DNA of 64,000 nucleotides from Lachnospiraceae bacterium (GTDB taxonomy: Bacteria; Bacillota; Clostridia; Lachnospirales; Lachnospiraceae), in contig JAGAQG010000051.1 in assembly GCA_017622875.1 (NCBI GenBank), positions 1 through 64,000 of the forward strand, given 5' to 3'. Of this stretch, positions 36,501 to 45,303 are shown in pieces. The notes under the pieces were generated by a model. It was given only the letters and a program-made list of their open reading frames with translations, was not told where the DNA came from and did not search any database. The stretch's first letter is position 1. Every line of letters starts with the position of its first letter. A program made the position numbers and the translations under genes.

Positions 36501-36942
36501 CCAATTCGATTACACTGTCCATTCCAATGGCCAGCACCTGATTTTTCAGTTCCTGCAGCGGCTTTACTTTTCCCATGCAGCCATCAATGGTGGTGACAAT
36601 CGTCACTTCTTCCTTTTCCATGAGCGCCTGCAAAGCCTGCATCCTCTGTTCTTCCAAAAGCTTTCCCTGAATATCCGCATGGAAAAAAAGAAAATCCTTT
36701 GCCGGATACAAATACACTCCTTTGCCGAAGATTTTGTATTCTTCAAAGATTTCCTTTGCTTTCAGTTCATTGTAGGTGACAATCAGCTTCTTCTTAAAAT
36801 TCTCACCGATAGCATAAGCCAGATGAGTCTTCTGAGAATCAATACAACCACTTAACAGTTGAACGCCTGTCTCCTTATTTAGTTTTTCTATCGCTCTGGA
36901 GAGTGACTCCAGCTGCATTAATGGGGCTGTTAAACTTTTCAT
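33589..36942 (-). CDS. mfd: Transcription-repair coupling factor
   Basis: A 1117-residue SF2 translocase that removes stalled RNA polymerase and recruits UvrA. In order: UvrB-like domains 1-3 (about 1-400), the CarD/RID RNA-polymerase binding domain starting IGDYVVHENHGLGIYRG (near 450), the helicase core with Walker A GDVGYGKTE and the DEEQRFG box, motif TATPIPRTL, and the C-terminal TRCF domain (D7). An uninterrupted run of seven lysines (near residue 425) sits in the linker before RID. It begins one base after the pth stop and shares its transcript with pth. Confidence 0.97.
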   Translation of the reverse strand: MKSLTAPLMQLESLSRAIEKLNKETGVQLLSGCIDSQKTHLAYAIGENFKKKLIVTYNELKAKEIFEEYKIFGKGVYLYPAKDFLFFHADIQGKLLEEQRMQALQALMEKEEVTIVTTIDGCMGKVKPLQELKNQVLAIGMDSVIELDALKMVLADMGYEREGQVESKGQFAVRGGIIDIFPLTEDVPVRIELWDEEVDSIRSFDVQSQRSIENLDSVKIYPAKEPEAKLQGESISFLEYFADKDSVVFLDEPNRLIEKADTVEKEFCESIQNRIAQGKAAPEEAYAVSGAAEVLAKLERCHSMAFCMLDVKIKEFIVKNKFALEVKGINSYQNSFELLTKDLKRWKKEKYRTVLLCSSRTRAKRLAQDLQNEGLNAFYTDEEARVVSPGEIILLYGNVKNGYEYPMLKFAVLSETDIFGGEKKKKKKKQTRYEGQKIQSFSELSIGDYVVHENHGLGIYRGIEKVEVEKKLKDYIKIEYAGSGNLYILATQLETLQKYASADAKKPKLNKLGGNEWSRTKTKVRSAVQDIAKDLVDLYAARAERNGFVYGEDTVWQTEFEEMFPFEETEDQIAAIEATKRDMESTKIMDRLICGDVGYGKTEIAIRAAFKAVQENKQVVYLVPTTILAQQHYNTFVQRMKEFPVRVDLLCRFRTPAQQKKTLEDLKRGLVDIVIGTHRVLSKDVQYKDLGLLIIDEEQRFGVAHKEKIKKLKENIDVLTLTATPIPRTLHMSLIGIRDMSVLEEAPQDRLPIQTYVMEYDDEMVRAAIHRELARGGQVYFVYNRVNTIADMAAHIEKLVPEANVAFAHGQMSEKELEKKMYEFISGETDVLVSTTIIETGLDISNVNTMIIHDADQMGLSQLYQLRGRVGRSNRTAYAFLLYRRGKYLSEIAEKRLHAIREFTDLGSGFKIAMRDLEIRGAGNLLGAEQHGHMQAVGYDLYCKMLNEAVKELKGTAKVEDKFETVLDLETDAYIPDSYIKNEAQKLDIYKRIAGLENAEECEDMLEELTDRFGDTPKAVMNLLEIARLKAQAHSLYITEVSGNPNRLKLTMYEKANIVVTKIPEFIGRYQGALKFQAAEAPYFIYERKNNKTSEMNVLKTLSYLLDDMKLLLEEEA

Positions 36943-36943
36943 A

Positions 36944-37513
36944 CTATTTCTTTCCGTTGAATTTGTTCATGGCAGAATCAATGCCTTCTGTCATGATAGT
37001 GACTGCTGCCGCACCTGCCTCTTTGAAGGCCTCGTCCATCAGCTTCTGATCTTCCTTTGAGAAATGTCCAAGCACATAGTCTGCAAGGTCATATTCTGCC
37101 GGCTTTTCACCTACGCCGACTCTGACACGAGGGAATTTCTGTCCGCCTGTGTGCAGAATGATGTTTTTAATTCCGTTGTGGCCGCCGGCACTTCCTTTTC
37201 CTCGTACTCTAAGCTGGCCTGGTGCCAGGGAGATGTCATCATATATCACGATCATTTCTTCTTCCGGGTCGATCTTATAGAAATCAATGCACGCTCGAAT
37301 ACTTTCACCACTTAGATTCATAAACGTCTGTGGTTTTAGCAAAATGACCTTTTGGCCTTCAATATAGCCGCTGCCATATAAGCCCTTATAGCCTGCCTGT
37401 TTCACCGGAATATTATACTTTTCTGATAAATAATCTATTACACAAAATCCTGCGTTATGTCTTGTATTTTCATACTGTTTGGTTGGATTTCCAAGTCCTG
37501 CGATAATGTACAT
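36944..37513 (-). CDS. pth: Peptidyl-tRNA hydrolase
   Basis: A 189-residue enzyme that releases peptides from prematurely dissociated peptidyl-tRNA. The catalytic His is H19 in NTRHNAGF, Asn N10 is in GLGNPTKQY, and the downstream motifs LKPQTFMNLSGESI and YDDISLAPGQLRVRGKGSAGGHNGIK are complete. Length is standard. AGGAAA precedes the start. It is followed at once by mfd, the conserved Firmicute order pth-mfd. Confidence 0.97.
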   Translation of the reverse strand: MYIIAGLGNPTKQYENTRHNAGFCVIDYLSEKYNIPVKQAGYKGLYGSGYIEGQKVILLKPQTFMNLSGESIRACIDFYKIDPEEEMIVIYDDISLAPGQLRVRGKGSAGGHNGIKNIILHTGGQKFPRVRVGVGEKPAEYDLADYVLGHFSKEDQKLMDEAFKEAGAAAVTIMTEGIDSAMNKFNGKK

Positions 37514-37559
37514 ATTTTTCCTGCTCTCTATTCCTAATTTTTCACATTAACAGTATATA

Positions 37560-37590
37560 AAAAGGGAACCTGAAAATCAAGTTCCCCACT
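37560..37590 (-). terminator. Terminator after spoVG
   Basis: Hairpin GGGAACCTG/CAAGTTCCC (37564-37586) followed by five T residues on the minus strand, just beyond the spoVG stop. Confidence 0.88.
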
Positions 37591-37600
37591 TTTGTAAATC

Positions 37601-37876
37601 TTATTCTTCTGAAGCTTCCAGCATAGCCTCTGCATATTTTTCCAGTATCAGCTTCTGCATCTTTTCCCTTGTTGCGGAATTGATCGGATGTGCTGTATCA
37701 CGATATTCTCCATCTGCTGCCTTTCTGCTCGGCATTGCAATAAATAATCCTTTTTCTCCTTCAATGACTTTAATATCATGTACCACAAATTCATCATCAA
37801 TTGTAATCGATACAACTGCCTTTAATTTTCCCTCTTTTGCTACGACTTTACGTACCCTTACATCCGTAATCTGCAT
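37601..37876 (-). CDS. spoVG: Septation/RNA-binding protein SpoVG
   Basis: A 91-residue protein matching SpoVG across its length: [11 protein letters not shown], the hydrophobic strand [20 protein letters not shown], and the very conserved [10 protein letters not shown] near 46-55 and [13 protein letters not shown] near 63-75. SpoVG binds DNA and RNA and affects septation and sporulation. AAGGAG precedes the start. It lies between glgD and pth on the same strand with its own terminator. Confidence 0.96.
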   Translation of the reverse strand: MQITDVRVRKVVAKEGKLKAVVSITIDDEFVVHDIKVIEGEKGLFIAMPSRKAADGEYRDTAHPINSATREKMQKLILEKYAEAMLEASEE

Positions 37877-37900
37877 ACCTTTCTCCTTACCCCCTGAAAT

Positions 37901-39019
37901 TTAAATATTGTACCTTTCGCTGTTTTCTACAACAACCTTAATTTCGCCTTCTCCTTTATAGGTGGTATTTGCGCGAATTGTCGTATTACTTTCTACCACA
38001 CAGTTTTCAATGTACGTATTGTCCCCCAAATATACGTCATTCATAATGATAGAATTCTTTACAACACAGTTGTTTCCAATGAAAACTTTTTTGAACAGCA
38101 GTGAATTTTCTACTGTACCATTTATGATAGAACCGCTTCCAATGAGCGCATTTCTAACTTCGGAACCCGGGTTATATTTTGCCGGAGGTAAGTCATGGAC
38201 CTTCGAATAAATGGTCGGATAATCTTTTAAGAAATGCTTTCTGATATCCGGTTTTAAGAAATCCATGTTTGCTTCATAATAGGATTCTACAGAAGCAATG
38301 TTATTCCAGTAGGAATCCATTTTGTAACCGTAAATTCTTTTTACATTTTTATAGCGGATCAAAATATCTGTTACAAAATTATAATGATCTTCTTTTGCGC
38401 TTTTTTCAATGAGTTCGATCAGCTGTCTTCTGCGGATGACATAGATACCACAGGAAACACATCTGGAATCTGTCACCATCGGTTTTTCTTCCATATTAAC
38501 GATGCGGCCATCCTCGTCCATAGTCACGACACCAAAACGGCTGATGTCTGTATCTGCAGGCATCTCTTTGCATACCACTGTGATGTCTGCTTTCTTTTCA
38601 ATATGGTATTCCAATACCTTGTTATAGTCCATTTTATAAATACCATCACCGGATGCAATGACTACATACGGTTCGTGGCATTCCTTTAACCAATCAAGAT
38701 TCTGATAAATGGAATCTGCAGTTCCGCGATACCAGGAACTGTTCTCTGCTGTGATCGTCGGAGCGAATACATATAAGCCGCCCTGTTTTCTTCCGAAATC
38801 CCACCATTTTGCAGAATTCAGGTGTTCATTTAAGGAACGTGAGTTATACTGTGTCAAAACTGCTACCCTGTTAATCTTAGAGTTAGACATATTGCTTAAA
38901 ACAAAGTCAATACTGCGATAGCTTCCTGCAAATGGCATTGCTGCAACTGCACGCTTGTTTGACAGTTCTCGCATTCTGTGGTTGTTGCCACCTGCTAAAA
39001 TAATACCGACTGCTCTCAT
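37901..39019 (-). CDS. glgD: Glucose-1-phosphate adenylyltransferase regulatory subunit GlgD
   Basis: A 372-residue nucleotidyltransferase-like protein that pairs with GlgC to make ADP-glucose for glycogen synthesis. The N-terminal [28 protein letters not shown] differs from the GlgC loop, as in GlgD: several glycine and arginine positions of the catalytic signature (G-x-G-T-R) are replaced. A left-handed beta-helix of hexapeptide repeats forms the C-terminus. It overlaps glgC by four bases and is translated after it. The GlgC/GlgD pair is a Firmicutes feature and the subunits form a hetero-oligomer. Confidence 0.95.
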   Translation of the reverse strand: MRAVGIILAGGNNHRMRELSNKRAVAAMPFAGSYRSIDFVLSNMSNSKINRVAVLTQYNSRSLNEHLNSAKWWDFGRKQGGLYVFAPTITAENSSWYRGTADSIYQNLDWLKECHEPYVVIASGDGIYKMDYNKVLEYHIEKKADITVVCKEMPADTDISRFGVVTMDEDGRIVNMEEKPMVTDSRCVSCGIYVIRRRQLIELIEKSAKEDHYNFVTDILIRYKNVKRIYGYKMDSYWNNIASVESYYEANMDFLKPDIRKHFLKDYPTIYSKVHDLPPAKYNPGSEVRNALIGSGSIINGTVENSLLFKKVFIGNNCVVKNSIIMNDVYLGDNTYIENCVVESNTTIRANTTYKGEGEIKVVVENSERYNI

Positions 39020-40290
39020 ACTCTGTCACCTGCCTTGATAATAGATTTTCCGCTTTCCAGAATTCCGTCCGGATAATCCGACCGTGTGGTATTTCCTGAA
39101 ATCGCTGTATTTTTACCAATCTTTACATTTGGCGGGATATAAGAATCTTCCCCTACAGTTACAAGACCAAAGGAGTAAATCTTTGGCTGGAGCTGGTTCG
39201 GAACCTCTTCGCCGATACCCATGACAACACCTTCGCCAACTTCAACATCCTCTGCGATGATAGCTTTGTCAATGACCGCACCTTTTCCAATGGTAGTTCC
39301 CTTCATAATAATGGAGTCACGTACGATCGCACCCTCTTCAATGGTTACATTCGAACCGATAACAGAACCGCTGACCTCACCACAGATGGTTGATGCACCG
39401 CTGATTAAGCTTCGTGTTACCTTTGCATCCGCAGAAATATATTCCGGTGCAATGGCATCACTCTTTGTATAAATCTTCCAGAATTCTTCATATAAATTAA
39501 ATTCCGGAATGATGTCGATCAGTTCCATGTTTGCTTCCCAGTAAGAACCTAAGGTTCCTACATCTTTCCAGTAGCCGTTAAATTCATAGGCAAACATCGG
39601 ATTTCCATTTTCGAAGCAATATGGAATGATATGTTTTCCAAAATCACAGCTCGGCTGTTCTCTCTTATCAATGAGCGCCTGACGAAGTACCGGCCAACTG
39701 AAAATGTAGATACCCATGGAAGCCAAATTGCTTCTTGGATGTTCCGGCTTTTCTTCAAATTCTGTAATCTGTCCGTTCTCATCTGTGATGACAATCCCAA
39801 AGCGGCTTGCCTCTTCCATAGGAACCGGCATGGCAGCGATGGTTACATCTGCACCATTTTCTTTATGGAAGTCAAGCATCAGCTCGTAGTCCATTTTATA
39901 GATATGGTCACCAGAAAGAATCAAAACATAATCCGGATTATATGTATCAATGTAATCAATATTCTGATAAATGGCATTGGCTGTACCTGTATACCATTCA
40001 CTGTTCGTACTTTTTTCATATGGCGGAAGCACTGTCACACCGCCATTATTTCTGTCCAAATCCCAAGGCATTCCGATACCGATATGGGTATTTAATCGAA
40101 GCGGCTGATACTGGGTCAGTACACCAACCGTATCAATTCCTGAGTTAATACAGTTACTCAGTGGAAAATCGATAATACGATATTTTGCCCCAAAGGACAC
40201 TGCTGGTTTTGCCACCTTTGCTGTTAAGACTCCGAGCCGGCTGCCCTGACCGCCTGCCAGAAGCATTGCAATCATTTCTTTTTTAATCAC
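39016..40290 (-). CDS. glgC: Glucose-1-phosphate adenylyltransferase GlgC
   Basis: A 424-residue enzyme that makes ADP-glucose from ATP and glucose 1-phosphate, the committed step of glycogen synthesis. The ATP loop [20 protein letters not shown] is at 11-30, followed by [10 protein letters not shown], the [10 protein letters not shown] motif near 127-136, and FEEKP near 192. C-terminal hexapeptide repeats ([19 protein letters not shown]) are complete. It starts at GTG, five bases after AGGTG. A promoter with TATAAT lies near 40360-40365 on the minus strand. glgD follows with a four-base overlap. Confidence 0.95.
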   Translation of the reverse strand: MIKKEMIAMLLAGGQGSRLGVLTAKVAKPAVSFGAKYRIIDFPLSNCINSGIDTVGVLTQYQPLRLNTHIGIGMPWDLDRNNGGVTVLPPYEKSTNSEWYTGTANAIYQNIDYIDTYNPDYVLILSGDHIYKMDYELMLDFHKENGADVTIAAMPVPMEEASRFGIVITDENGQITEFEEKPEHPRSNLASMGIYIFSWPVLRQALIDKREQPSCDFGKHIIPYCFENGNPMFAYEFNGYWKDVGTLGSYWEANMELIDIIPEFNLYEEFWKIYTKSDAIAPEYISADAKVTRSLISGASTICGEVSGSVIGSNVTIEEGAIVRDSIIMKGTTIGKGAVIDKAIIAEDVEVGEGVVMGIGEEVPNQLQPKIYSFGLVTVGEDSYIPPNVKIGKNTAISGNTTRSDYPDGILESGKSIIKAGDRV

Positions 40291-40442
40291 GCTATCACCT
40301 CTTAAGTTGTTTTCGAAACTACTTCACGACTTCTCGCATCGCAGATATTTTTATATGGAATTATTATAGCATATTTTCCTATAAAGTGAATAAATTTTCT
40401 TACCTTTCCAATCCCTATTTCTCTTTTTTATCATATCTATAT

Positions 40443-40489
40443 TATGGTTTGAAAAACCATATGATTCGGGGTATAATCAAACCGAATCA
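40443..40489 (+). promoter_or_regulatory. murC promoter overlapped by two palindromes
   Basis: TTGAAA (40449-40454), 17-base spacer, TATAAT (40472-40477). A perfect 8-bp palindrome with a 3-base centre, TATGGTTT/AAACCATA (40443-40461), covers the -35 box, and a second perfect 8-bp inverted repeat, TGATTCGG/CCGAATCA (40462-40469, 40482-40489), brackets the -10 box. Operator function is inferred. Confidence 0.65.
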
Positions 40490-40520
40490 ATCTTAAAAAA
40501 CTCATGAAAGGTGGACTTTT

Positions 40521-41900
40521 ATGTATCAGATAAACTTTAATAAACCAGAACACATTCATTTTATCGGCATCGGCGGCATCAGCATGAGCGGCCTTGCAGA
40601 AATCCTCTTAGGGGCAGGCTTTACTGTCTCAGGCTCTGATTCCAAGCCATCAGATTTAACTGCACATCTGGAAAAAATGGGCGCAAAAGTATTTTACGGA
40701 CAATGTGCAGAAAATATCTCCGCAGATTATCACTGTGTCGTATACACAGCCGCAATCCATCCGGATAACCCGGAATATGCACGCTGCGTAGAACGAAACC
40801 TGCCAATGTTATCCCGTGCAGAGCTGCTTGGACAGATCATGAAAAATTACCAGACTGCCATTGCAGTTTCCGGTACTCACGGAAAAACTACCACAACTTC
40901 CATGATTTCTTCCATTTTACTTGCCGCACAAGCTGACCCGACGATCTCTGTAGGCGGTATTCTGGAAGCAATCGGGGGCAATATCCGTGTCGGAAAATCC
41001 GAAACCTTTATTACAGAAGCATGCGAATATACAAACAGTTTCTTATCCTTCTTCCCGACCATGAGTATCATTCTGAATATCGAGGAAGACCATATGGACT
41101 TTTTTAAAGATCTAGCTGACATTATGAACTCTTTCAGACTCTTTGCACAAAAACTTCCAAAGGATGGTGTCCTTATTATTAATAAGGAAATTAAAAATTA
41201 TGAAACTGTTACCGACGGACTGGAATGTAAAGTCATTACCTATGGTATGGATGACTCCTGCGACTACTATCCTGCAAATGTTTCTTACAATGAACATGCA
41301 TGCGGACAGTTCGATGTCATGTATCACGGAGAATGTTTAGGTCATGTGATTTTAAGTGTCACTGGCAAGCATAATGTTTCAAATGCACTTTCCGCCATTG
41401 CAGCAGCAAGATACTTAAATATTCCAATGGAGCAGATTCAGGCAGGACTTCTTGGCTTTAGCGGAACCAACCGACGCTTCCAGTACAAAGGAACCTTAAA
41501 TGGCGTGACAATTGTCGATGATTATGCGCACCATCCGACAGAAATCCGGGCGACCTTAGAGGCCGCAAAGAATTATCCACACAGAGAAATCTGGTGTGTT
41601 TTCCAGCCACATACTTATACCAGAACAAAGGCATTTTTTAAAGAGTTTGCCGAAAGCTTATCACTGGCTGATCATGTTGTCCTTGCCGACATCTATGCGG
41701 CCCGTGAAACTGACACTCTGGGAATGAGCTCTGAACTTCTTGCGAAAGAAATCGAAGGACTTGGTACAGATTCTCACTATTTCCCAAGTTTTGGCGAAAT
41801 TGAAGAATTTTTAAAATCACACTGTATCCACGGAGACCTGTTGATAACTATGGGCGCCGGAGACGTTGTAAACATTGGAGAAAACTTACTTAATGTATAA
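40521..41900 (+). CDS. murC: UDP-N-acetylmuramate--L-alanine ligase
   Basis: A 459-residue cytoplasmic Mur ligase that adds L-alanine to UDP-MurNAc. The N-terminal Rossmann domain begins HFIGIGGISMSGLAEIL (about 12-28); the ATP loop SGTHGKTTTTSMI is at 114-126; the central EACEYTNSFLSF and NIEEDHMDFF are typical; the C-terminal domain has DDYAHHPTEI and FQPHTYTRT. AAAGGTGG precedes the start. It lies divergent from glgC, behind a palindrome-rich promoter, and is followed by a DnaA-box cluster. Confidence 0.97.
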   Translation: MYQINFNKPEHIHFIGIGGISMSGLAEILLGAGFTVSGSDSKPSDLTAHLEKMGAKVFYGQCAENISADYHCVVYTAAIHPDNPEYARCVERNLPMLSRAELLGQIMKNYQTAIAVSGTHGKTTTTSMISSILLAAQADPTISVGGILEAIGGNIRVGKSETFITEACEYTNSFLSFFPTMSIILNIEEDHMDFFKDLADIMNSFRLFAQKLPKDGVLIINKEIKNYETVTDGLECKVITYGMDDSCDYYPANVSYNEHACGQFDVMYHGECLGHVILSVTGKHNVSNALSAIAAARYLNIPMEQIQAGLLGFSGTNRRFQYKGTLNGVTIVDDYAHHPTEIRATLEAAKNYPHREIWCVFQPHTYTRTKAFFKEFAESLSLADHVVLADIYAARETDTLGMSSELLAKEIEGLGTDSHYFPSFGEIEEFLKSHCIHGDLLITMGAGDVVNIGENLLNV

Positions 41901-41970
41901 TTATCCACATTATCCACATCTCATAGGGGAAAATTATCCCTGTTGATATGTGGATAATTTTGTGGAAACA
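41901..41970. promoter_or_regulatory. Cluster of DnaA boxes between murC and dnaD
   Basis: Three perfect TTATCCACA boxes: two in tandem on the plus strand at 41901-41909 and 41910-41918, one inverted (TGTGGATAA) at 41949-41957. Weaker matches lie at 41934 (TTATCCCTG) and 41961 (TGTGGAAAC). The outer boxes form an 11-bp inverted repeat, so the DNA could also act as a murC terminator, but a strong T tract is missing. Confidence 0.7.
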
Positions 41971-42006
41971 GGGAACGAACTTCTTATTCCAATGGGATTT
42001 TGAATG

Positions 42007-42015
42007 TGCTATAAT
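42007..42015 (+). promoter_or_regulatory. Extended -10 promoter for dnaD
   Basis: TGCTATAAT gives a perfect TATAAT at 42010-42015 with the extended TGN, 31 bases before the dnaD start. No good -35 box is seen at the right distance; the upstream DnaA boxes may control it. Confidence 0.6.
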
Positions 42016-42045
42016 TGCACTGCTAAAGCTTAGGGGGAACGCAGA

Positions 42046-43077
42046 ATGGCAGATTTTAAGATCACAAAATCCGGCTATCAGTCTGTGACTACGGTACCGG
42101 ATGACTTTATTGAAAACTACATGCCGATGGCGAATGGTGACTATGTAAAGATCTATCTTTACCTGCTTCATTGCGTCAAAAGCGACAAAATACTTTCTGT
42201 TTCATCCTTGGCAGATTTATTTCAGTGTACAGAAAATGACATTAAACGTGCTTTAAAATACTGGGAAAGCAAGCAGCTTTTATCTATTGAAGAAGATATT
42301 TCCGGAGAAATTACGGGGCTCTTTTTAACAGATGAAAAGACGGTCAATGCATCGGTTCCTGAAAAAAATGCCGCTGTCTGCCCAGTACCGGAACCTGTAC
42401 CTGAAAAACACAGCTATTCTGCTGATGAAATGAAGAAATTCAAAGAACAAGAAGAAATCAAACAGCTTCTTTTTGTATGTGAACAGTACCTTGGCAAGCA
42501 GTTGACCAGAACTGATATAGAAACATTGCTGTATTTCTATGACGAGCTTCATTTTTCCACAGATTTGATCGAATATCTTGTAGATTACAGTGTTTCCAGA
42601 GGAAAAAACAGTTTTCATTATATGCAGACTGTTGCCCTGGAATGGCACAAAAAAGGACTTCGAACAGTAGATGAAGCAAAACTTGATTCCAAACCATATG
42701 CCAAGGAATGCTACCAGGTTTTAAAGGCACTTGGCATTAATAATCATGATCCGCTCCCGACAGAGGTTTCTTACGTTGACCGCTGGATGAAGGAATATGG
42801 ATTTACCATTGACATCATTTTGGAGGCATGTAACCGCACCATCATGCAGATACATAAACCAAAATTTGAATATGTAGACGGAATCTTAAAGGCCTGGAAG
42901 AACGCTGGCGTGCGCTATCTTTCTGATGTAGAAAAGCTTACCGCAGAACACAAGAACCGCGCCGCTTCCAAAACACAGCAAAAATCAGACAAGCCATTTA
43001 CCACAAGATTCCATAACTTTGAACAGCATAGCTATAATTTCGAGGAACTCGAGAAAAAATTATTTATTAACCAGTAG
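42046..43077 (+). CDS. DnaD-family replication initiation protein with two DnaD-like C-terminal domains
   Basis: A 343-residue protein. The N-terminal winged helix (about 18-90, with SSLADLFQCTENDIKRALKY) is DnaD/DnaB-like. Two DDBH2 (DnaB_2) domains follow: about 150-205 with YMQTVALEW, and about 235-295 with YVDGILKAW. Each carries the Y-x-x-x-I/V-x-x-x-W signature. In Bacillus, DnaD remodels oriC DNA and helps load helicase; two copies of DDBH2 are seen in some Clostridia and phage relatives. GGGGGAA precedes the start. It is followed after 14 bases by a helicase loader gene, so the pair is a primosome operon. DnaA boxes lie just upstream. Confidence 0.9.
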   Translation: MADFKITKSGYQSVTTVPDDFIENYMPMANGDYVKIYLYLLHCVKSDKILSVSSLADLFQCTENDIKRALKYWESKQLLSIEEDISGEITGLFLTDEKTVNASVPEKNAAVCPVPEPVPEKHSYSADEMKKFKEQEEIKQLLFVCEQYLGKQLTRTDIETLLYFYDELHFSTDLIEYLVDYSVSRGKNSFHYMQTVALEWHKKGLRTVDEAKLDSKPYAKECYQVLKALGINNHDPLPTEVSYVDRWMKEYGFTIDIILEACNRTIMQIHKPKFEYVDGILKAWKNAGVRYLSDVEKLTAEHKNRAASKTQQKSDKPFTTRFHNFEQHSYNFEELEKKLFINQ

Positions 43078-43091
43078 GAGGAAATTGCATC

Positions 43092-44063
43092 GTGAATCTC
43101 TCAGCAGCACATTACGATTCTATTATGCGGGAATACGACAATCAGCGTCTTGAAAACATGCACGCTCTGAACGAGCGCACGCAGAAAGTCTATGACAGAT
43201 TCCCGGAAATCAGGCAGATTGACGAGCAGATTTCAGATCTGGCAAAAGCTTACGCCAGCTCCTTTACCTCGGAAGGGCATATGAGTTTTGAAGAGTATAA
43301 AGATAAGCTTTCTGACCTTCGTATGGAAAAGGAAGCGCTTTTAAAGTGCTGCCGCATTGCACCTGAAACACTGGCACTGCAGTACCGCTGTCCGGACTGT
43401 CAGGATACCGGATACATTGACAATGAAAAATGTCACTGCTTCCGGCAGCGCATCATAGATGAAATGTATCAGCAGTCTAACCTGCGGGAAATTTTAAAGG
43501 CAGAGAATTTTTCTACACTTTCCTACGAATATTATGACAAAGAGAACCTCGAAAAAATGCAGGTTGCTATCGAAACCTGTAAAAAATTTACAGAAAATTT
43601 TGACAAAACCTTTGAAAACATTTTATTATGTGGTACTGTAGGGATTGGAAAGACATTCCTTTCCAACTGTATTGCAAAGGAAATCCTGGATCAGGGACAC
43701 AGTGTATTATACTTGTCCGCATTCCAGCTCTTTGATCTGATGGCAAAAAATTCGTTTTCAGGCAACACACCAAAGGAAGATTCCGTAGCAAAGCAGTATC
43801 CACACATTTTTGAAAGTGACCTGCTCATCATTGATGATCTGGGCACCGAATTAGCAAACAGTTTTACAATGGCAGGTTTTTTTCTCGTGATCAACGAGCG
43901 AATCTTACGCAAGAAATCTACACTGATTTCTACCAACCTGTCACCAGAAGAAATATTAACTACTTATACTGAGCGAACTGCTTCCCGCATCATTTCCAAT
44001 TATACGATGCTAAAGCTTTCCGGAAGCGACATTCGTCTCAAAAAGAAATTAGGAGGATTTTAG
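43092..44063 (+). CDS. Helicase loader, DnaC/DnaI-like AAA+ ATPase
   Basis: A 323-residue protein. An N-terminal helical part is followed by a zinc-binding knuckle (CPDCQDTGYIDNEKCHC, about 98-114). The AAA+ core has Walker A CGTVGIGKT near 178-186 and Walker B LLIIDDLGTE near 247-256, and the C-terminal Arg finger region TERTASRIISNY. This is the DnaI/DnaC loader that opens or places DnaB helicase. It starts at GTG 43092, ten bases after AGGAGG, so initiation may be weak. The gene follows dnaD and precedes prs by one base, forming one transcript. Confidence 0.9.
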   Translation: MNLSAAHYDSIMREYDNQRLENMHALNERTQKVYDRFPEIRQIDEQISDLAKAYASSFTSEGHMSFEEYKDKLSDLRMEKEALLKCCRIAPETLALQYRCPDCQDTGYIDNEKCHCFRQRIIDEMYQQSNLREILKAENFSTLSYEYYDKENLEKMQVAIETCKKFTENFDKTFENILLCGTVGIGKTFLSNCIAKEILDQGHSVLYLSAFQLFDLMAKNSFSGNTPKEDSVAKQYPHIFESDLLIIDDLGTELANSFTMAGFFLVINERILRKKSTLISTNLSPEEILTTYTERTASRIISNYTMLKLSGSDIRLKKKLGGF

Positions 44064-44064
44064 A

Positions 44065-45255
44065 ATGACACAACAGCGTAGTCTTCGCACAATCGACACA
44101 ATTCCAGTAGGGCCACTTGGGATCATCCCATTAAAGAGCTGCTCTGAACTGGGAAAAAAGGTAGATGAATATCTTGTAAACTGGCGTCACGCAAACACTT
44201 CTGAACATAAATCAAATATTATCTTCTCAGGCTATGAGAAAGAATCTTATATTGTGGATGCTTCTGTTCCACGTTTTGGTTCAGGTGAAGCAAAAGCGAT
44301 CATTAATGAATCTGTTCGTGGACAGGATGTTTATTTAATCGTTGACGTATGTAACTACAGCCTGACCTATTCTTTATGTGGTCATGAAAACCATATGTCT
44401 CCAGATGATCATTATCAGGATTTAAAACGTGTAATCGCAGCGATCGCAGGTAAAGCAAGAAGAATTAATGTAATTATGCCTTTCCTTTATGAAAGCAGAC
44501 AGCACAAACGTTCTTCCCGAGAATCCTTAGACTGTGCATTGGCACTTCAGGAACTTGTGAGCATGGGTGTTGATAACATCATCACATTCGATGCACATGA
44601 CCCTCGTGTACAGAACGCAATTCCTTTAAACGGATTTGAAACGGTTACTCCTGTTTATCAGATGATCAAAGGCCTTTTAAACAATGTCGATGACATTCAG
44701 TTGGACAGCGACCACTTAATGGTTATCAGCCCGGATGAAGGTGCTACAAGCCGTGCAATCTATCTTGCAAGTATTTTAGGCGTTGATATGGGTATGTTCT
44801 ACAAACGCCGCGACTATACAAAGATCGTAAACGGAAAGAATCCAATCGTTGCCCATGAATTCTTAGGCTCCGATTTAAACGGAAAAGATGCGATCATCAT
44901 CGATGATATGATTTCTTCCGGTGACAGTATGTTAGACGTTGCAAAACAGCTGAAGGCTCGTGGTGCAGGAAGAATCTTCGTATTCTCTACTTTCGGTCTT
45001 TTCACAAGCGGTATTGAAAGATTTGACGTTGCTTACGAAAGCGGTCTTATCCACAGAATCTGTACAACAAACACTGTTTATCAGACACCGGAACTCTTAT
45101 CAAGAGAATGGTACGTAAGCTGCGATATGAGCAAATACATTGCACTTCTGATTGATACATTGAACCATGACGGTTCTATCAGTGAGCTTTTGGAGCCATA
45201 TGGAAGAATTAATGCTTTTGTGGAAAAATATAAAGAAAAACAGAACAACAAATAA
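44065..45255 (+). CDS. prs: Ribose-phosphate pyrophosphokinase, long clostridial form
   Basis: A 396-residue PRPP synthetase, longer than the usual ~315. The catalytic flexible loop region, the RRDYTKIV segment near 251, and the PRPP-binding motif IIDDMISSGDSM near 278-289 are clear; YESRQHKRSSRES near 139 and FDAHDPRVQNA near 173 are the ATP/Mg sites. An N-terminal extension of ~50 residues precedes the core. It makes PRPP for nucleotide and NAD synthesis. AGGAGG overlaps the end of the upstream loader gene, so translation is coupled. A bidirectional terminator follows. Confidence 0.94.
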   Translation: MTQQRSLRTIDTIPVGPLGIIPLKSCSELGKKVDEYLVNWRHANTSEHKSNIIFSGYEKESYIVDASVPRFGSGEAKAIINESVRGQDVYLIVDVCNYSLTYSLCGHENHMSPDDHYQDLKRVIAAIAGKARRINVIMPFLYESRQHKRSSRESLDCALALQELVSMGVDNIITFDAHDPRVQNAIPLNGFETVTPVYQMIKGLLNNVDDIQLDSDHLMVISPDEGATSRAIYLASILGVDMGMFYKRRDYTKIVNGKNPIVAHEFLGSDLNGKDAIIIDDMISSGDSMLDVAKQLKARGAGRIFVFSTFGLFTSGIERFDVAYESGLIHRICTTNTVYQTPELLSREWYVSCDMSKYIALLIDTLNHDGSISELLEPYGRINAFVEKYKEKQNNK

Positions 45256-45269
45256 GCGCGTATAAAACA

Positions 45270-45300
45270 ATTCAAGGCAGGTCGTAATGACCTGCCTTAC
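45270..45300. terminator. Shared terminator between prs and the siroheme reductase gene
   Basis: Perfect 10-bp stem AAGGCAGGTC/GACCTGCCTT (45274-45283, 45289-45298) with a GTAAT loop. It lies between convergent genes and could serve both. Confidence 0.92.
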
Positions 45301-45303
45301 TTA

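Noticed and set aside
41901-41970. Calling the DnaA-box cluster an origin of replication
   Set aside because: dnaA, dnaN and an AT-rich unwinding element are not present; gene regulation or titration is more likely.
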